DNA of 60,000 nucleotides from Tubiluchus corallicola (GCA_030141605.1 JAQGDQ010000085.1:188001-248000); one strand, 5' to 3'; counted from the stretch's first letter, positions 28,201-38,067 are shown. The notes: a model not told the origin generated them from the sequence alone. Numbers and translations are program-made.

Positions 28201-31200
28201 CTGTTACAGTTACACAGAAGTCAAACCTGGAAGCTCGATAGTAAAATTTCAAAATTAAGCGCGGCTTGTAATCACACAGATACTGTCTTCATTTCACTCA
28301 GATACTGATATTCTTCCCCCACTTAAACAATTACACAAATGATTTGTTAAATTTTACCACAGCTGCTTGAATAGTGAAAATCGCATAGCCAATTTCTTTG
28401 CACGTCATTCTCGATTCCATGCATCTTCTATAATGGATTATAATTTATCTATTTGTAATGAGTACAAAACTTTTTACACAAAAATGAAAATTCTCTTTCT
28501 AAAGTTTATTCCTATACATCATATAGTCAGTTATGTTAGCGAAGAACAAATTACAACCGTAAATTATTTAAACTAGTTATATGGGTTCTAGAAAGTAATT
28601 GTTTTGATTTATTTAATAGGAATGTGTTGCATGCACTACTAACATATCTTTCTCTCACATAATTGTATATTTTCACGTTGCTTACTAATCTTGTTACTTA
28701 ATGTTCTTTTACTATTGATTTGTTTGTTTATTTGATGTGATTGTACCACGAGTACAAGTAAAAATGATATATATACACAGCGACATTGCATGGTTAGGAG
28801 TTACAGAATAGAGCAAAAAGGTACCTGTCTAATGTAAGGCTCACTTCCTCTGGCTACAGCTCCCAGTGCACTGGTGTCTCGGGGGACAGACCGCCAGCAA
28901 ATTACCTACAGTATTACAGAAAATAGCATTATAGCAACGGAAGAAAATGTACCACTAACAGAAGTTGCCAAAACTAAACTCAACAGCAGACAACATCAGT
29001 ACATATCATTTTGAAAAAGAACATCAGGTAATTGTCTCACTTGCAGTCCGTTAGCTCCGGCATATTGAGAAACCAGTTCTTCAGTTAAAGGAGATGATTC
29101 CTTCTTCTGGAAGGTCAATCCGGTTGCGTAATCTCCCGGTGGAGGCAAATCAATGTTATGTTCCTCTCTGAAGAAGTAGTAAACAGAATATTGAATCAAA
29201 ATAATAAATATAAAAAATTCAAGTGTAAATTATTGGTAAACCAGCTTTTAAAGCACAATTTCATCAAACTTTTCCACACATGACATAAGCTTATGTTGGC
29301 ACAATCACTACTAACATAAAATTTTGAGCCTTTGTTTTCATAAAAAAACAAACACAATAATTTCGCAATTCCATGAAATGGTACATTTGTAGGATTTTGT
29401 GGCTTTTGGAGAACTAAAATTGATGAAACGGATCCATGCAGTTAACTCACTTTTTACACAAAATGTTTATATTATTAAAAGTTCACAAAACTTAAAGGAA
29501 ATGTTTTAAAATCATTAAATTATTGACTGCAACACCTGAAAAGCAAAAATGTTCGGTCAAACAAAACATTTTCACATTATATAAACTACCAAATCTATGA
29601 TTCTATGATACATTTTTACATACAAATTCATATATATTCTTAACTTACAAACAAATAAATGTCTCTATATTTTGTGTTGCCGTGTATCATAATAACACAA
29701 CTCTTGTTCTGCTTATCTTATGCCATTCAGAAAAGATTATTGCAGAATGCTGCAATTACAGAAAGTATGTAAATATAACTGATTGCAAATATTGCCTAAT
29801 ATCTGAGCAGCACAATTGCACTCAGCCATTGAGCTCTGTGTATTGGATAATCAATTGTATGCATAATGCATTATAGTAAACCTTGTAGTGTGTGCACTGT
29901 TATGTAACTGAACGCTGAAATCTTAATGAACTAATACAGGGAACTATGCGGGCACATCTATACAACTAACTCAAGACAAAAATACAAAATTCTATACTAC
30001 TCTAAACTGTCGTTCTAAATCTTTTAAATTTAAATGATTCTAAAGAATTTGTTTAAATGATTAACTTGTACAAAAGTATGTTCTTACTGCATATCAGTGC
30101 CAATACATAGTAACACTGTCAACTCGAACCAACAGGCTAAAGAGCTTTCGGTACAAGGGGCAGCTAGGGTAAACCTCTTATTTAACCAAAGGTGAACGTA
30201 ACTATCTTTTTTCTTCCTGCTTTGAATTCTTAATTTTTCAATACCATTCCGCTGATCCATGCCAGCCTTAAACCGAGCAAAGCCTTCATTAACACTGCAA
30301 GGCATGTGTACGCAGTGTTCTTTTTAAACTTGTGCACAATATGAATTCAGGAGTCAAATCTAGTGGTTTTCCAGACCAGAGAGCCTTTCTTCCTGTGTTG
30401 GTAAATCTTAAAACATCCAGTATACATTCACATATTCACAAGATACGTTTGTCATTGGGTGAGCGGATGTGCAATCATGATTAGCTCCCAAGTAATACTT
30501 GCATTACTCAAAGTGACCATAATTTATGAATTGTTGCGATGCCTCTTTCATTTTTCCACAGGTTCCTTCTCTTTACATTATTCATTCAGCCCAGAGTTCA
30601 CAGACACAGAGAAACCCAATCTTCTGGTAACCAGAACAATTTGACCCATGTTGCAAGCTACACTGCTTTAAATTCTTCCGGTTACCTGATGTACTATATA
30701 TAGTTAAATTAGTTAATAGCTACACACACTGAGTGTAAACAGACGATAAATTATTTACTTCAACAAATTTGTGTCAAATACAACTGTAATAAAAACAACT
30801 GGTGGGGGGAGTTGATAATTTAACTTTTAACTTTTATTTTTTATTTAACCCACATCACAAATTTACAACTTGGAAACATTATATATGGTTTACATACAGA
30901 TGTGGTCTGGGAGGCACAGATATGGCAAAAAGCCGCAAACCGTAAGGGCCACCCAGACCATTAACATAAATAGCATACAATAGAATACAGTTGTTTCATA
31001 AATGAGGACAAATGGTGACGAAACAATGATGATCAGTGAAAAATTTGTCATACAGGATGTTAACTATCAATACTATTGCTCTATGAGATTTTACCGATTG
31101 AAGGATGAACATACATAAGCTGAAGTAAAATAATAATATAGCACACAAGGGATCAACTTAATTAACGGCGACTAAAATTAAGTGAGCAATTAAGTTGATC

Positions 31201-32306
31201 CCTTGTGTGCTACATTATTTCACTTCAGCTTATGTATGTTCATCCTTCAATCGGTAAAATCTCATAGAGAAATAGTATTAATAGTTAACATCCTGTATGA
31301 TAAATTTTTCACTGATCATCATTGTTTCTTCACCATTTGTCCTCATCAATCAAACAACTGTTCACCCTTAAAAAAGAAAATGTGCAATACTTGAAATGTT
31401 AACAAATGTGAAATAGGCTAAATATACTAAATGAAGAACATTTCACAGTATTACTATTTCTGAAACTGTACCACTAAATTGTGCCTTATTCATATAAAAA
31501 AAGCTAAGCTATCTCAGGCTACACAACAAAAAATACTTTACACTGCAGCCACCTACATTGAGCAGGTAAATAATTACGCTCCCATAAATGCACAATACGG
31601 TTTCCTACAACACTTACTTGATCTTCTTGGCATATAACTTGTGAGGTATTGAAGTAAGAACACCAGCACCATCGCCAGTATCATTGTCAGCTGATGTTGC
31701 TCCTCGATGTTCCATGCATTCTAACATCACCTGGGAATCTCTCAACACCTGGTAAAAGTGATGACACAAAAACGTTGACACTCTGACAATAACTGATTCA
31801 TTTATCCAAGTACTTATAAATGTTTAGTGAAGTTGAAAACAGAAACTGTTACAATGCATGCTTAGCCATTCCTTATTGTTTTAACATTTCATAATTTAAT
31901 CCAATAAATTGCTGACTTGCAGCATCTTTCTTTCATACCTGCCTAAAGCAAATGATTCTGACAAACATGGCATAGTGGTGTCTAAATGCTTTCACGACTT
32001 CCTGCTGTTTTTGTTCATTTTTGAGTTCTGTAATTATTAGGCCCGTGTCACACAGAGAAAGGTGCAAGGAGCAAGCCATAATCCATAATCCAAACCAGTT
32101 TCACACAAACAAATTTAATATTCAAAGGTAAGAATTTCAGTGACAAACAGTTACAAGCCTACCTTCTGGGAAGCAATCCCGTCGATATTGACCACAAAAC
32201 CGACTCCGCAAGAGTCCTTTTCAAACTGAGGGTCATAAAGACCTTGCTTTTCTGGCAAACCATCTTCTCTTAACTTCACATTGTGCAAGGGAGGAAGAGG
32301 TTCCAT
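3325..32306 (-). CDS. GLT1: Glutamate synthase [NAD(P)H], GLT1/GOGAT-type, 3' end outside window
   Basis: Makes two L-glutamate from L-glutamine and 2-oxoglutarate using NAD(P)H. Thirty exons read from high to low coordinates: 32163-32306, 31618-31748, 29041-29167, 28825-28905, 24375-24425, 24101-24142, 22503-22639, 21338-21542, 20235-20346, 19922-20076, 19536-19655, 19276-19396, 18746-18830, 18024-18174, 16777-16911, 15854-16014, 14096-14188, 13789-14002, 13019-13332, 12263-12527, 11298-11414, 10923-11123, 10339-10519, 9457-9665, 7893-8102, 7139-7296, 6144-6249, 5837-6022, 4583-4876, 3325-3516. Every intron is GT-AG and phase is kept throughout, giving 1566 codons with no internal stop. Start ATG is at 32304-32306; an in-frame TGA at 32331-32333 rules out a longer contiguous frame. 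Family members are about 2100 residues, so roughly 500 C-terminal residues (the NAD(P)H-binding small-subunit domain) are missing here. The last exon ends at a good donor, so the gene should continue past position 1. Confidence 0.96.
3517..4582 (-). other. GLT1 intron 29
   Basis: AT-rich intron between exons 30 and 29. Apart from the tRNA-headed repeat at 4303-4497 I see nothing in it. Confidence 0.7.
4303..4497 (+). repeat. tRNA-derived SINE-like element, copy 1
   Basis: Begins CGCTAGGGAA. It has an A-box-like TGGTAGTCTAATG and a perfect B box GGTTCAAATCC at 4363-4373 in a tRNA-like spacing, and then an unrelated AT-rich body ending in TTAATAATA. It shares its 5' end and layout with the minus-strand copy at 33155-33333. 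Arm pairing is too poor for a working tRNA gene. Confidence 0.6.
4877..5836 (-). other. GLT1 intron 28
   Basis: AT-rich intron between exons 29 and 28. Its only distinct feature is the hairpin at 5413-5547. Confidence 0.7.
5413..5547. repeat. Intronic hairpin with about 55-bp arms
   Basis: Left arm 5413-5469 and right arm 5485-5547 are inverted copies around a loop of about 15 bp. Perfect blocks include TGTTTATTGAGCGTAG, TTTCAGC and TCATAGCCATT, interrupted by short mismatched stretches. It could be a small foldback element or a precursor hairpin; the sequence alone cannot separate these. Confidence 0.8.
7525..7620 (-). repeat. Headless SINE body fragment
   Basis: Contains TTAGTTAGATTATGACTGTG, ATTGCCA, ATAAACCATTGCGG and CATTGCGGTTAATGA in the same order as the body of the 48600-48793 element. 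The tRNA-like head is missing, as in a 5'-truncated copy. Lies in the intron between GLT1 exons 26 and 25. Confidence 0.5.
7893..12527 (-). CDS. GLT1: GLT1 exons 20-25: FMN-binding glutamate synthase domain with 3Fe-4S site (residues 860-1254)
   Basis: This TIM-barrel domain binds FMN and converts 2-oxoglutarate plus ammonia to glutamate. Visible motifs in order: [17 protein letters not shown] and SNTGEGGE (exon 20), [12 protein letters not shown] (exon 21), [18 protein letters not shown] and [10 protein letters not shown] (exon 22), [13 protein letters not shown] and [13 protein letters not shown] (exon 23). Exon 24 reads [13 protein letters not shown] and then C-x5-C-x4-C at about Cys1141, Cys1147 and Cys1152, the spacing expected for the 3Fe-4S cluster. 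Exon 25 carries [12 protein letters not shown] and the start of the linker to the GXGXG domain. All catalytic and cluster motifs that I can recognise are intact. Confidence 0.95.
9944..10070. repeat. CpG-rich patch with weak inverted arms
   Basis: Stands out in an AT-rich intron through GCGCG and several CpGs. The left side (GTGAGCGAGAATGACGTACG) and right side (CATAACGTCAGTCC with CTCGCGC) are loosely inverted copies. Between them TTTGGTCATCAA occurs twice. It may be the relic of a small mobile element, or it may hold CRE-like TGACGT sites by chance. Confidence 0.35.
11848..12057 (+). repeat. Two-copy tandem repeat of about 110-120 bp in a GLT1 intron
   Basis: GTACGTCAGG at 11851 recurs as GTACGTCTGG at 11960, and CATCTTTCAGCTGGTAGGG at 11898 recurs with one change at 12018. 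The second copy is about 11 bp longer. The upstream stretch 11575-11705 is also internally repetitive (CATCTACTTTC-like motifs). Confidence 0.7.
12528..14095 (-). other. GLT1 introns around exons 19 and 18
   Basis: Introns 12528-13018, 13333-13788 and 14003-14095. AT-rich with nothing recognisable. Confidence 0.6.
13019..19396 (-). CDS. GLT1: GLT1 exons 12-19: central domain (residues 436-859)
   Basis: The central domain links the amidotransferase to the FMN site and helps form the ammonia tunnel. Exon 12 has an Arg-rich stretch ([10 protein letters not shown]). Exons 13-15 read [40 protein letters not shown] and [15 protein letters not shown], which are typical central-domain signatures. 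Exons 16-18 carry [28 protein letters not shown] and [19 protein letters not shown], and then [20 protein letters not shown] across the exon 18/19 junction. Exon 19 has the GLS and [10 protein letters not shown] segments and ends in a split Arg codon. No stop or frame break is present. Intron phases vary (0, 1 and 2) and every junction restores a conserved motif, so the boundaries are well supported. Confidence 0.94.
14189..15853 (-). other. GLT1 intron 16
   Basis: An AT-rich intron of about 1.7 kb between exons 17 and 16. Its distinctive content is the minisatellite at 15144-15376. Confidence 0.65.
15144..15376 (+). repeat. Minisatellite, 41-43 bp units
   Basis: Four clear units start at 15191, 15232, 15273 and 15316, each built on GAATCCGAATCTCAG followed by an AT-rich half. 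A more diverged unit precedes them and a partial one follows. Units 1-2 share TTTAAAATAATTTTCGAA while units 3-4 share TTTTTCAAATTGTTCT, showing pairwise duplication. Confidence 0.8.
16015..21337 (-). other. GLT1 introns between exons 16 and 8
   Basis: Introns 16015-16776, 16912-18023, 18175-18745, 18831-19275, 19397-19535, 19656-19921, 20077-20234 and 20347-21337. AT-rich; I found no exon, repeat pair or RNA gene in them. Confidence 0.55.
19536..32306 (-). CDS. GLT1: GLT1 exons 1-11: class II glutamine amidotransferase domain (residues 1-435)
   Basis: Hydrolyses glutamine and releases ammonia for the synthase site. Exon 1 encodes a short leader and then DSCGVGF. Cys33 is the expected N-terminal nucleophile, which in this family is exposed by removing the propeptide (here residues 1-32). 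Later motifs are [16 protein letters not shown] (exon 2), CWRSVPRD (exon 4), SLSTKTV (exon 6), [14 protein letters not shown] (exon 7) and [12 protein letters not shown] (exon 8), all hallmarks of the GOGAT amidotransferase fold. Exons 9-11 carry [28 protein letters not shown] and [12 protein letters not shown]. Exons 5 and 6 are very short (51 and 42 bp). For exon 6 I chose the acceptor at 24143-24144 because it keeps phase 0 and continues EFHKK into FYFVSLST. Exons 4 and 5 are separated by the largest intron in the window. Confidence 0.94.
21810..22250 (+). repeat. Diverged interspersed repeat, copy 2 (family A)
   Basis: Inverted relative to copy 1 and located in the intron between GLT1 exons 8 and 7. 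The matching frame reads [18 protein letters not shown] before a stop. Relative to copy 1 the changes are largely conservative (I/V, V/L, V/F, R/H), and a one-base shift breaks the frame upstream. This looks like two decayed copies of one mobile element with some coding origin. Confidence 0.75.
22640..24100 (-). other. GLT1 intron 6
   Basis: Between exons 7 and 6. Only short frames without recognisable similarity; nothing supported. Confidence 0.55.
24741..24955 (-). repeat. Possible diverged tRNA-headed SINE in the large GLT1 intron
   Basis: On the minus strand, GCGGTGGCTGAGTGTTTGG followed by GGGATTCTGGGTGCTAATTC resembles a decayed tRNA A/B box pair. The body contains TTGAGTACCTGGTCATG. 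No second copy was confirmed in the window. Confidence 0.3.
27282..27543 (+). repeat. TATTC (ATTCT) pentanucleotide microsatellite
   Basis: An uninterrupted run of 20 TATTC units at 27441-27540 is preceded from 27282 by an imperfect array with CTC, CTG and CCA variants in the same 5-bp register. A frame running through it encodes only LFYSI repeats and is not a gene. Confidence 0.97.
30901..30961. repeat. Short hairpin in GLT1 intron 2
   Basis: TGGTCTGGGAGGC at 30903 pairs with GCCACCCAGACCA at 30948-30960 with one mismatch, and the interior also has GGC/GCC pairing. It lies directly before the large foldback. It may be the 3' end of a retroelement, as such ends can fold this way, but that is a guess. 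Confidence 0.5.
30988..31370. mobile_element. Foldback (MITE-like) element, about 380 bp
   Basis: Arms 30988-31163 and 31188-31370 are near-perfect inverted copies with a 24-bp spacer. The outer ends read CAGTTGTTT on each strand, and the inner ends read GATCAACTTAATT. Differences along about 176 bp are few. No reading frame survives, so it would be a non-autonomous element. Confidence 0.88.
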
Positions 32307-32458
32307 TCTGACAGAGTCCAGTGACTCTGTTCACACCGAGAAATGGTTTGATCGGTGTCTCTGTTCACACGGACAGACGATTTGATCTCTGTTTATTTGA
32401 AAAATCAACGCCTGCAATTTGTGGAACAAATTAAATGCGAGGAAAACAATCAAGCACA
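32307..32458 (-). other. GLT1 5' leader with candidate upstream splice acceptors and a 34-bp tandem repeat
   Basis: The region directly upstream of the GLT1 start has stops in frame. On the minus strand, a polypyrimidine run ending in CTGTGCAG (exon edge 32458) and another ending in AATTGCAG (exon edge 32411) are candidate 3' splice sites for a 5' UTR intron. Within it, 32325-32392 holds two imperfect copies of a 34-bp unit starting CTCTGTTCACAC on the plus strand (27 of 34 positions match by eye). No promoter could be identified. Confidence 0.4.
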
Positions 32459-33154
32459 CTGCACAGGAAGCAAAAAGAAGTAAAACATACTCATAGTACT
32501 TACAAACAAGGAAAATAATTCCCAAATTCATAAAATGTACATCACAACTCTCTAACTAAAATTATATTATTATAAAACAGCATGAAATAAAATTAGTATC
32601 AGTATAAAACAGCGTTATTATAAATCATACGTGGAATAATAATGCAAGTATGAGAAGTAGTTGAATCAACCCTAAAGGTCACCAAGTTAAAAGTGTATGC
32701 CAAACACTACACAAATGTGAAAACAGGAATAGCCGCATACATTAACCTACAAATAAAGTAGACAGGTTACCCCTGTTCATGTGCTAATCAGTACAGTACT
32801 TAAAAAAAGATCACGATAGCTCCAGGACAGGAGAACGGAATTTTGGTAAACTTTATGATGAAGTCCTAGAAACGCATTTTACCAAGCGGTTACTATGAAT
32901 TAGATCCACCATTCACTGCTAATAACGCTTAATACTTTAAAGAATGCACCTACAGGTATGGTAATTTACTATCACGGTGTTACAATATTTCAGTGTTCTA
33001 AATCACCAGCTCTAAATAATGCATCTACTACAGTGTATTTATAAACCAAAAATATGGCTGACAATATGCTATGCGTCAACTTTTGTAAGCCAGCCAGTCT
33101 AACGGGTCAAATTAAAAAAAAGGAAAACAAGATCAACTTAATTAACTACAGTAA

Positions 33155-33333
33155 ATATTATTATTATTATTAATGCTGGTACAAAAGCATAATTAGCTAA
33201 TTGTACGTTGGAACTAAACCGGAAAAAAATGAAACATGAAAAAGCTGGAACACACAAGACAGGATTTGAACCACGGACATTCTGATTACGAGGCAGTCAT
33301 CATAACCGTTAAACTGCCACGTTCCCTAGCGAT
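33155..33333 (-). repeat. tRNA-derived SINE-like element, copy 2
   Basis: On the minus strand it starts CGCTAGGGAACG, has TGGCAGTTTAACGG and the B box GGTTCAAATCC, and ends in a run of TAA triplets (33157-33172 as ATT repeats on the plus strand). About three quarters of the head matches copy 1 by eye. It lies upstream of GLT1. Confidence 0.6.
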
Positions 33334-34639
33334 CATAACAGTGTAAAGTTGTCTTTGTATTTGGTAAAGCCAACTATAAAAAGGACAGAATGACCAATGG
33401 GACTTCTAGTCAGCTACCATTTACAGAGCAACTTTGATACTAGCTTACTCCATGCATATTTCAGTGAAAACATGAACAATTAGTTAACTGCTACTTTCAG
33501 TCGCAGACAACATTTAGCACAATAAACGTTATTATTAATTATTGAGGTTCAACTTCCCACATACATTGATTAAATCTGTTTTAGTACAAAACGGAACGGT
33601 CCAGTATTCTGGCTTCATCTGATAAAACAGTTGCAGCTTTACAGGAATCTGCACGCTGCAGCAGACAGCACTGCTTTTACGGCTGAAGATTATTTCTGGC
33701 TTAGAACGAATGTCAGAGGTACAGTACAGTATGGCAGACTAGAACTCCAGCTATACAAGCTATTATTTCCAGGCAATTTTTATAACATTTTCATGAATCA
33801 AAGGCTCACGAATACACAGTCTAAAAGCTCAAGAACTGCAATACTGAAAACAAACTAATGACGCTACATCATCGTGGACGCTATGAATGATTTTTGTCAA
33901 CGAATACAATTCACTGTTACAGTCAGATTCCGCGTACAAATAGCATGATAAGAAAAGCTCCATTTGTACTAGTGAATAATTGAATGCTGATGTCATTCTC
34001 ACAATTACATGTCTCGACTGTTTAGATTTAGATTTAGATTTATTATACACATTGCCAATGTGTACATGTACATACAGAATAATATGTAACATACCAAGTT
34101 TATAAACCATCAGCACATGAAGATAAGTTTAACTCTGTTCTCCTAATTACATATTTGGCGAAGTAAACAGCTGAGTGGTCACGGTATGTTTGGTGACTCA
34201 AGTTAAACAACACACAGGATCGACAGTAAATGTATGTGTGACTGCCCAGGAAATTGTTTCTGAGTAATTTCATTTGCCATATTGCCTCGGGTATTTACCT
34301 AGGTATTATAATCAATAATGCGCAAGCATTACACAATTGGTCCATATCTGCTTAATGATGCTACTAGGCTAACAGATATTATCTGTACCTGCATAAAACT
34401 ATGCGACAATAAATAATCAATGATGCGACAACAACGACTTAGTGTTCTAGATTTTTCTAAGTGACAAAACCCAGAAATGCGAGTTTGAACATTATGCGCA
34501 TTGGTTTTGGCCTGAAGGAGGTATTTTAGAAAATCCAAACCATGACATGAGTGCTGTGGAAGTAATAATCAATTTAATACAATACAGGCCAAACCAGCAA
34601 AAAAATTTTTGTAAAGTCAAAACTGTGTAAAAATGATAA

Positions 34640-34776
34640 ACTTTATTAGAGCCATCCACTAATTAATAATGCGTGAGCTAAAAAACAAAAAGCTAAACTG
34701 GGATTCGAACTCATCCCAACTTAATCAAATTGTCTGGAGGTGAGCACCGTAGTAACACAGCTGCCGCGCATTTCTG
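34640..34776 (-). repeat. tRNA-derived SINE-like element, copy 3
   Basis: On the minus strand it carries GGCAGCTGTGTTACTACGG (A-box region) and GAGTTCGAATCCCAG (B-box region) about 50 bp apart, followed by an AT-rich body with ATTAATTAG and TAATAAAG. Same plan as copies 1 and 2 but more diverged. Confidence 0.5.
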
Positions 34777-37173
34777 GAATATCGACGAGTATCTAAGCAT
34801 TATAAAGATAGGACAATGATGACATCAAACAGCATTTGGCAGCATGCGTGCGCAGCTTGTAGGATTCTAATTGAAGTTTTTATGCAAGTCAAATTGTATT
34901 ACAAGATCGATTCACATCACTTTCTAAAAGTAATACACATCATATTTTCTTTCTAAAAAGTTAAAGAGCAGTCTCCAAGACACCAATGAAGCATCTCCAC
35001 AATACTTTCTCTACATGATGTTTGGTCAAAATTTTGAAACAAATCAGGTGGCTAAGTCTAGAAAAATGCTTATGGCAGGGACCTATGAACATGGGCATTC
35101 CTGGAAACCAAACTATGTCTATTAAACTCTGTGATGAATGTGCTGAAAGCTCTTTCTAATTCTCGCTGTCCCATTCTTCAGATCTAAGTTAATTTATGTC
35201 TTACGAAAAAATGCCTACTTTTTGTAATATTTTGCTCACCGTTCCTCACTCACATCTAGGATCAAAACATAAACCCCCTATGGAATGACAAGAAATTGAG
35301 ATGGTTCGTTTGATATATAAATTGTCGCAAAAGGTTCAGGAATTATTGAAAAAATTCGCATATTATATAAATAAGTTAATAAAAAATAAATATACCCAAA
35401 AAACTAATAATATTAGATTAATAAGTGAAAAAACAAAACACTGCTATAAATTCATATTGGCATATGAATGAAAGTCGTAGCACAACAGGAAAATCTCTGC
35501 TGTTACCAGTAATAACATCTTAACAGTAGAAGGTACTGTAAGCAAAGCAATCACTGGTCACCACATCTACCTAACTGTCAGAGGAGTTGATAGGGAGCGT
35601 CAAGACTCTGGAAGGGATCCGAGCCAGTTGTGAGAATTCTGACCAATGCTAACAAGTGCAAACTTTTTCGATAAGAAATAAAATAAAACAAAGAAAATGC
35701 AGGCCCATATCAATTTTTTTCTGAGCAATCGAGTATTCAATGTGGTGGATTGGCTCAGCAAATACGTTAACTTACTGAATTAGGCTATTGTTAGGTTTCA
35801 ACAAAAGATTAATTGTTTTTACTACCAGACTGAGCAGCTAAATAAAAATATTATAATATCCAGTCAGAAGCTTAGCACTTATTTTTCCCTGTTGCCTCCA
35901 TTAATTTAAATTAACCTGTTATTAATTATTATATTAACTTGAGTCCAGCCATCCATCGATTAAAATTTAATAGGAATAACTTAACTGCTGCCCACCACAC
36001 AACAGGCAAGTCTCATAAAAAATGCTCTGGGAACATAACATTGAAAACGAGGGGGAAGAGTCTAAACTACATTGAACAGACCGTTATTAAAGCAAAGGCT
36101 ACGTAAATTAAAATTTGGTTATCATGCAAAATGTGCAAAATTTAATAATGAAAATGATAATTGATGATGATAATGATCATGATATTAATAGTAATTACGA
36201 GTAATTGTTTGGTTTACTTGAACATACACACACAGACACATTTGTAGAAACAAAAAAGCCTAAATGACTTGTAGCAGTTTAATTATTTATTCAGGTTAAA
36301 GCATATTCATGATCCTCTGATATTTCAATGAATAATACTAAATATGATAACATTAATTAACGTATTCCACAGTATTTTACTGAGTAGGTAGTGACCACAG
36401 TTGAAGCTCAGGCATGATAGGCATACTAGCTAGTAAAGTGTGCCGATTCATCATATCAAATACGCAATCACTTGACAAAAATGCGTGATGATTAACAAGT
36501 ATTTACAGAAGTTAATACAATGTTGATTTTTGATAATACATATGTGAGTATATAATAAACATGTGGGATATAATATATGTATAATACTAATTTTACTATC
36601 CCTAATTTATATTACATCAAATTCACTGGTACATAAATTTTCTCTTATTTCATATTGTCTAATGTTGCAAATTTTAAACAAATAATTACAGGGTTGCAAA
36701 TTAAATAAATAGCGTTTCATACGCAAATTCAGCCGTACTAATTAAAGCAATCTTTATTGACATTAAATTTTGTGCACTTAATTTCTAACTAACAGCAACA
36801 TGACTAACAGGGTGGTTACTTTCATAATTTTCAATTCTTTGCTACACTTTACGCTTTTGCCAACCAACACTGTACAAACTGAGTGCCTGAGAATCTAGGC
36901 AAAGGTTCAAAGAATTATCTCCCTTCACAAGCACTGTACCAGTACATTCGCAAGGTGGACGACCCATGTTTAAAACATGAAAATTGTTTAAATATGAAGT
37001 TTGAAACTTGCCTGCAATTAAAACTGGCAGTGGATAGCCGCTAACAGAGAGTATTAAAATTCCCAAGAAGATAAGTTCATGTGTTACAAACTGACAATTT
37101 TTAAATTCCAAGTCCAACCGGTGCACAAAACTACTTCTCTAACCAGCACATCCACCATCCACGTAGCCGCAGT

Positions 37174-38067
37174 CAGAGATAAGCGGCCACAGCATTTTCA
37201 AGTCCGCAATTCACGAACTGCAAAACGAGAGTTCGCGGAGTCGCGGATCATTTGAAATCGTCATACTGTGAACCGCAAGATCCGCGAATAGTAAATGCAC
37301 AGAATAAATCATTATATCAAGCCTGAACTTTAAATGTCCTATCGTGAGGCCAGGCAGCGGACCAACAACAAGATCGCAGCATAATTATTCTCTCGTCTTT
37401 TAAATAAACTAGCTGGGGTCTGACGAACAGGGACACCAAATATCATGCAGATTTGCAACGCAGTGTAGACTTGCAAAAGAAATTTTCTGGCTTTTGCAGA
37501 ATAATAAAATGTCGAATCTTTCTTTTTTGGCATACCGCACAACCATCATGTCAGTCATTCTTAAGTCAAAATAATTCATCACTTCATCGCCGCATTCCAC
37601 TTCCTCACTACATCTAAAATGTTAGATAATTACACACTCATATTCAATGTTACAAAATAATTCCTTTATCAAATGTTACTAATCTTAAGACATTACAACT
37701 TGCCGATTAATGTATTACTCAGTCAAGCGCCTCGCAAAGCAGCAGAATGAGGGAAAAAGCAGCAAAATCACACCCATAGCGGTGGATAAAACAAGAGCTT
37801 TTTTACAATACAAACGTCTATGAGTCGAAGACTGTTGGCCATTATCAGTCACCAAACAGCTAAATACGCCCCATTATTAGAAAAAAGACTAAGAACGTAA
37901 TTTGACATTGCATGATTTACGAATCTCGGCTATTGGGTCTACGAACAACAGTTAAGAAATTACCTAGTTTCGCATCCGCAGGCCGCAAGCTGTCAGGTCC
38001 GCACGAAGTCCGCGAAAAATTGCGGATCCGGGTTAACGCGTCCGCGGTTCGCGGTTTGCACACTCTG
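37174..38067. mobile_element. Possible decayed hAT-like transposon
   Basis: The right edge, read on the minus strand, starts CAGAGTGTGCAAACCGCG and continues with many CCGCGGA-type motifs; hAT elements typically begin CAG and have such subterminal repeats. The left edge begins CAGAG and shows TTCGCGGAGTCGCGGATC nearby. Both ends are much GC-richer than the flanks. No clear 8-bp target duplication was found, and the internal frames are not recognisable. Confidence 0.35.

Larger units (their letters stand above)
24426..28824 (-). other. GLT1 intron 4, largest intron (4.4 kb)
   Basis: Separates the 27-codon exon 4 from the 17-codon exon 5. It contains the possible SINE at 24741-24955 and the pentanucleotide array at 27282-27543. 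The rest is AT-rich with no supported feature. Confidence 0.7.
29168..31617 (-). other. GLT1 intron 2
   Basis: 2.45-kb intron between exons 3 and 2, holding the hairpin at 30901-30961 and the large foldback at 30988-31370. The first 1.7 kb shows nothing recognisable. Confidence 0.65.

Noticed and set aside
33120-33150. GATCAACTTAATTAAC shared between 33131 and the foldback at 31151
   Set aside because: A 16-bp AT-rich match alone; no further arm of the foldback is found there.
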